Shown: positions 8,147-10,843 of the stretch, one piece after another
Position numbering within the stretch: position 1 is the first letter of the stretch
Layout: the number at the start of each line of letters is the position of its first letter
DNA from: Bacteroidales bacterium
Lineage (GTDB): Bacteria; Bacteroidota; Bacteroidia; Bacteroidales; UBA932
Direction of reading: 5' to 3'
Assembly (NCBI GenBank): GCA_024402115.1
Contig: JAKSJQ010000058.1
Span: forward strand, 1-10,843
DNA length: 10,843 nt
Notes under the pieces: model-generated
What the model was told of the DNA's origin: nothing
Seen by the model: the letters and a program-made list of their open reading frames with translations, nothing else
Databases searched by the model: none
Position numbers and translations under genes: made by a program

Positions 8147-9361
8147 TTATTTCCAGTCGATGAGGATCTTGTTGGCAGGATTGCCGCAATCGATCAGGTC
8201 TGCCTTGATGATAGGCTCGTCGCTGCCTTCTGCATACGAAACATTCAGCGTTCCACCGACTACCCTGCCGTAATCTCCGGTCCATAATCCAGTCGAAGCC
8301 AGATTGAAGTACCAGGAGCCCTGGAGGGTCGAGAAATAGAAGTGAGGGTAGCCCTCGAGTATCTTGAACGGCCATATCTGCGAGCCGTCGATACCGCCGC
8401 CGGGTTCGCGTCTTACAATCTTGTATTCTCCAGCTGGAATCTTCCCGTTCGAATCAGGGTTGACGAAGAGGTCGAGCATCATGACTGGACCCTCTCCCGA
8501 GAAGGTGATCTTGCTGGTCTTGCCCGGCATGGAAACACTCACGCCGTCGCCGGTAAGGAACACCCTGTAGTTGCTGAAGCGAGGAGGATTCTCGTAGCGG
8601 TACTGGTCGCCGCGGTCGCAGATCCAGAGCTTCGGAAGCTCCGCACGCGTAAGCTTGACATCACCTTTGAGCGAGCTGTCGGGAGCGCCGGGGAACTCAT
8701 AGTCCGCAATCTGGGTGAAATCCCCCTCGTACACGAACCTCCTCTTGGTGAAAGTGCCGTCCACGAGCATGCCCTCGACGGTGAACCTGCCGGTTGACTT
8801 GTCCCTCGAGATCGTGAAGTCTCCGTCAAGGAACATATATGGAGCGTACTCGGATGAGTCGAGATTGAGATAGTAGGATCCGTAGCTGGCCCAGAGGGTG
8901 CCATAGTAAGGATGTTCGAACTCATCGTCATATCCCGTCTCCCACTGCCCTATGCGGAGGTCAGAATATGAATCAGGGGCGGTATAATGCCGGGCAAGCA
9001 CATTCCAGCCGTCCTCCCTGCCGCTTGAGATCGCGGTCTGGAGACAAAGCTTGACCATCTGGCCTTTGCCCGTATAGGTATCCGTGGCCAGGTCATATTC
9101 TGCAGGGTCGCCAGTATAAAGGGTAAGATACCACCTGTCGACGGTTTCGGAATATGCGCCATAGAACTCAAGCACGGCAGACTTCATCACAAGCGTGTCC
9201 GCCTTCATCCCTTCGAGGTCAGGATAAGTCGGAACCTCTATCACGTTCTCGATCACCTCCCTCTCGGTGCAGGACTGCACGGAAAGGAGAATTGACGGAA
9301 TGACGAAAAAAAGCAGCGCCGAAGCCGCTGCTTTGACGATTCTTCTGACATTTGATAACAT
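8147..9361 (-). CDS. Lipoprotein of unknown function with two beta-rich repeats (404 aa)
   Basis: First gene of the five-gene unit; no named family is recognised. The reading frame stays open to a TTG at 9379, but I chose ATG at 9361. The -7 promoter box (9374-9367) lies between the two, and the ATG gives a normal N-terminus: basic residues in MLSNVRRIVK, a hydrophobic core, then SVQSC with lipidation at Cys31. The mature start TEREVIENVIEVP resembles that of the 158-aa lipoprotein. The rest reads as two related beta domains: one with RWYLTLYTGD and GDFTISRDKSTGRFTVEG near 180, one with YRVFLTGDGVSV, IPAGEYKIV and GTLNVSYAEG near 370 at the C-terminus. Aromatic residues are frequent (GTLWASYGSYYLNL, QGSWYFNLA), as in carbohydrate- or ligand-binding envelope proteins, but no ligand can be named. 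No catalytic motif was seen. Confidence 0.84.
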   Translation of the reverse strand: MLSNVRRIVKAAASALLFFVIPSILLSVQSCTEREVIENVIEVPTYPDLEGMKADTLVMKSAVLEFYGAYSETVDRWYLTLYTGDPAEYDLATDTYTGKGQMVKLCLQTAISSGREDGWNVLARHYTAPDSYSDLRIGQWETGYDDEFEHPYYGTLWASYGSYYLNLDSSEYAPYMFLDGDFTISRDKSTGRFTVEGMLVDGTFTKRRFVYEGDFTQIADYEFPGAPDSSLKGDVKLTRAELPKLWICDRGDQYRYENPPRFSNYRVFLTGDGVSVSMPGKTSKITFSGEGPVMMLDLFVNPDSNGKIPAGEYKIVRREPGGGIDGSQIWPFKILEGYPHFYFSTLQGSWYFNLASTGLWTGDYGRVVGGTLNVSYAEGSDEPIIKADLIDCGNPANKILIDWK

Positions 9362-9366
9362 GGTTC

Positions 9367-9398
9367 CAAAAGTAGCCAATATTTAGTTTATAGACAAA
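9367..9398 (-). promoter_or_regulatory. Promoter of the five-gene unit
   Basis: On the minus strand TTTG (9398-9395) is followed after 20 bases by TACTTTTG (9374-9367), an exact fit to the Bacteroidota -33 TTTG / -7 TAnnTTTG pattern. The TTT of the -33 element is the last part of the T-run of the upstream terminator. Only five bases separate the -7 box from the chosen ATG at 9361, so the transcript should be leaderless or have a leader of only a few bases. Confidence 0.65.
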
Positions 9399-9428
9399 AA
9401 AGGGACCACGATTTCTCGCGGTCCCTTT
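9396..9428 (-). terminator. Rho-independent terminator after the multidomain exported protein
   Basis: The minus strand reads AAAGGGACC (9428-9420), a loop containing GCGAGAAATCGT, then GGTCCCTTT (9407-9399) continuing as a run of six T (9401-9396). The stem is 9 bp with a further CG/CG pairing beyond one mismatch. It begins 22 bases after the TAA stop at 9453-9451, so it ends the upstream gene. Because the stem is flanked by A and T on both sides it may also act weakly on the plus strand. Confidence 0.9.
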
Positions 9429-9450
9429 CTGCTATAAGGCTCCTGCCGGA

Positions 9451-10842
9451 TTAGTCTGCAAGAGTGATCACGATCTTTTCAACATATACCGCATAGTTCG
9501 CAGTATCTGAGATAGAGAATGTGGTGTAGTCACCTGCTGAAAGGTCATAAGTGGTAACCTTGCCGCTGGTGCTGCCGGTAATTACGGTTTCACCACCCTT
9601 AACCTCGAGGTTGGTAGGATACCAATCCTTGCTCTCTGGGCAGGTAAGCTCGATAGAGACGATCTTCTTGCTGAAAGCAGAGGCAGTCCTGAGGACACCT
9701 GCAGACTTCTTAAACTGGATACCGTTGCCGAAGTTGGCCACATTTACAACTTCGAAAGAATGTCCGTCAGCTGTAAATGTAGTGAACTCTGTTGGATATG
9801 CAGTTGGGAGAGGATCTGCGGTGATGGTGACGGTGTTGCCCTTGCCAGGGAGCTGAGGCTCAACATAGTCGATCTGAACGAATGGTCCGAAAGGATCTTC
9901 GCCCATCGTGATGTACATGTCGCCTTCCTCATTGAACTCAAAAGGAAGCTCACCGAAGTTGAAGCTGTTGATAGAACCCTTGCCTGTCGAAGGATCGTAG
10001 GTGTAAGTGAAGGTAACTTCTTCAGGATTGCTGATTTCGTCCCACCAGATACCGTCCTCGCCGTCACCATTCACGATCATACCATTAGATGCATCAGTGA
10101 AGATGGCGATAGCGAAACCGTCATCGTCACCCTGCTTCCATGAGGTATGTGCAAGAGTAGTTGGGTATGCAGGAGCAGCACCCTCCTCGATAGATACGAG
10201 AGTAGTGGTGATGGTCTTGTATGAGCTTGCCTTACCGTTAGCATAACCGTAAACGTTCACGGTCTTGCCAGCGAAGCCCTCAGTAGCGGCGATATAGATA
10301 CCGTAATCACTGCCGAGAACCTTGATTGTCCTGTTGTCGTCACCCATCACGCCTGAGAAGTGGATGTACTGGTACTGAGGGTTACCACCCCAGTTCTTGA
10401 CATCATCCTCAGTCATGATCTCGACTGGAGTACCATACTCAGGGGTAGCCTTCTCCTTGAGAACCTCGAACTTAGGGCTTCCGAACTGAAGGAGGCCGCT
10501 ACGCTCAGATACCTCAGCACCGTCGAGCTTGATGCAGTCACCAACCTCGAGAGTGTTGCCTGAAGAGTAAACCATGATGTTTGCAGTACCGTCGCTGATG
10601 ATCACGTTGCTGCCAGCCTTTGCCATTACGACAGCCTTCTCGACGAGATAGTTGCCAGGACCCTTGGTGAAGATCTCTGCGATGGTTGAAGGGTTGCCGA
10701 CCTGAGCTACCTTGTAGGTAACGCTTGACTTGCCATTAACTCCAGCCTTGAAGGTAAGAGTTGCAGTGCGGCCTGAACCTGCGGTAGGCTGAACCTTGAA
10801 CTTGAAGATAGTAGTATCAGCTGGGTTCGGTTCAATCTTGGT
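9451..10842 (-). CDS. Multidomain exported beta protein with OB-fold-like domain, C-terminal 463 residues (N-terminus outside window)
   Basis: The frame is open from the stop at 9453-9451 to the right edge, so the ATG at 10626 is internal and the true start lies outside the window. Numbering visible residues from the edge: 1-48 are the end of a BACON/Ig-like domain (RTATLTFKAGVNGKSSVTYK, then VAQVG). About 49-140 resemble an OB-fold (NVIISDGTANIMVYSSGN, then VGDCIKLDGAEV), a type found beside extracellular nuclease and phosphatase domains in this phylum. About 226-330 look lipocalin-like (TSWKQGDDDGFAIAIF, GSINSFNFGELPFEF). About 334-463 form a C-terminal beta-sandwich (KKIVSIELTCPESKDWYP, ending YVEKIVITLAD). 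No catalytic residues are visible, so it is likely a binding protein, or the binding part of an enzyme. It has its own terminator and precedes the five-gene unit. Export is inferred because the signal peptide is not in view. Domain names are from pattern reading and are moderately certain. Confidence 0.82.
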   Translation of the reverse strand, partial: TKIEPNPADTTIFKFKVQPTAGSGRTATLTFKAGVNGKSSVTYKVAQVGNPSTIAEIFTKGPGNYLVEKAVVMAKAGSNVIISDGTANIMVYSSGNTLEVGDCIKLDGAEVSERSGLLQFGSPKFEVLKEKATPEYGTPVEIMTEDDVKNWGGNPQYQYIHFSGVMGDDNRTIKVLGSDYGIYIAATEGFAGKTVNVYGYANGKASSYKTITTTLVSIEEGAAPAYPTTLAHTSWKQGDDDGFAIAIFTDASNGMIVNGDGEDGIWWDEISNPEEVTFTYTYDPSTGKGSINSFNFGELPFEFNEEGDMYITMGEDPFGPFVQIDYVEPQLPGKGNTVTITADPLPTAYPTEFTTFTADGHSFEVVNVANFGNGIQFKKSAGVLRTASAFSKKIVSIELTCPESKDWYPTNLEVKGGETVITGSTSGKVTTYDLSAGDYTTFSISDTANYAVYVEKIVITLAD

Positions 10843-10843
10843 A

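Noticed and set aside
8342..8797. Plus-strand open frame of 151 codons
   Set aside because: Antisense shadow of the 404-aa lipoprotein gene; its composition follows the opposite strand's codons and no domain is recognisable.
9362..9379. TTG at 9379 as the start of the first lipoprotein
   Set aside because: It would place the -7 promoter box inside the coding region and add six residues before a complete signal peptide; ATG at 9361 explains both better.

Overview
The window looks like a chromosomal stretch from a member of the Bacteroidales (Bacteroidota). Evidence: almost every gene starts with a lipoprotein signal peptide. One protein carries a BACON domain, and another is an RHS-type protein of the Bacteroidota kind. 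Three intergenic or near-start sites match the Bacteroidota promoter -7 box TAnnTTTG, two of them with a plausible -33 TTTG/TTG. Shine-Dalgarno sequences are not obvious. Genus cannot be fixed from the sequence alone. All recognisable genes are on the minus strand, so transcription runs from high to low coordinates.

Layout, in transcription order. (1) 10843-9451: the C-terminal 463 residues of a multidomain, probably exported protein: the end of a BACON/Ig-like domain, an OB-fold-like domain, a lipocalin-like beta domain and a C-terminal beta-sandwich. It ends in a strong hairpin terminator at 9428-9396. (2) 9361-2472: a probable five-gene transcription unit. Its promoter begins inside the T-tract of the previous terminator. 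It encodes three lipoproteins of unknown function (404, 465 and 158 aa) that share a recurring beta-rich motif, a BACON + jelly-roll + DNA/RNA non-specific nuclease lipoprotein (564 aa), and a Dcp-like M3 metallopeptidase lipoprotein (669 aa). Spacings are short (18, -1, 56 and 22 bases). A second -7 box lies in the 56-base gap before the nuclease. A rho-independent terminator follows the peptidase at 2451-2416. (3) 2392-2347: a perfect 19-bp inverted repeat, immediately upstream of a promoter-like pair. (4) 2289-1: the first 763 codons of a large RHS-type protein that runs off the left edge. It lacks the signal peptide expected for such proteins.

How the genes may work together (inference): the five-gene unit would place a nuclease and an oligopeptide-cleaving metallopeptidase in the cell envelope beside three lipoproteins that may bind ligands or form a complex. 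This fits scavenging of extracellular nucleic acid and peptide, but no function is proven for the three lipoproteins. The RHS gene appears to be a separate transcription unit. No RNA genes, CRISPR arrays, insertion sequences or transposase genes were seen.
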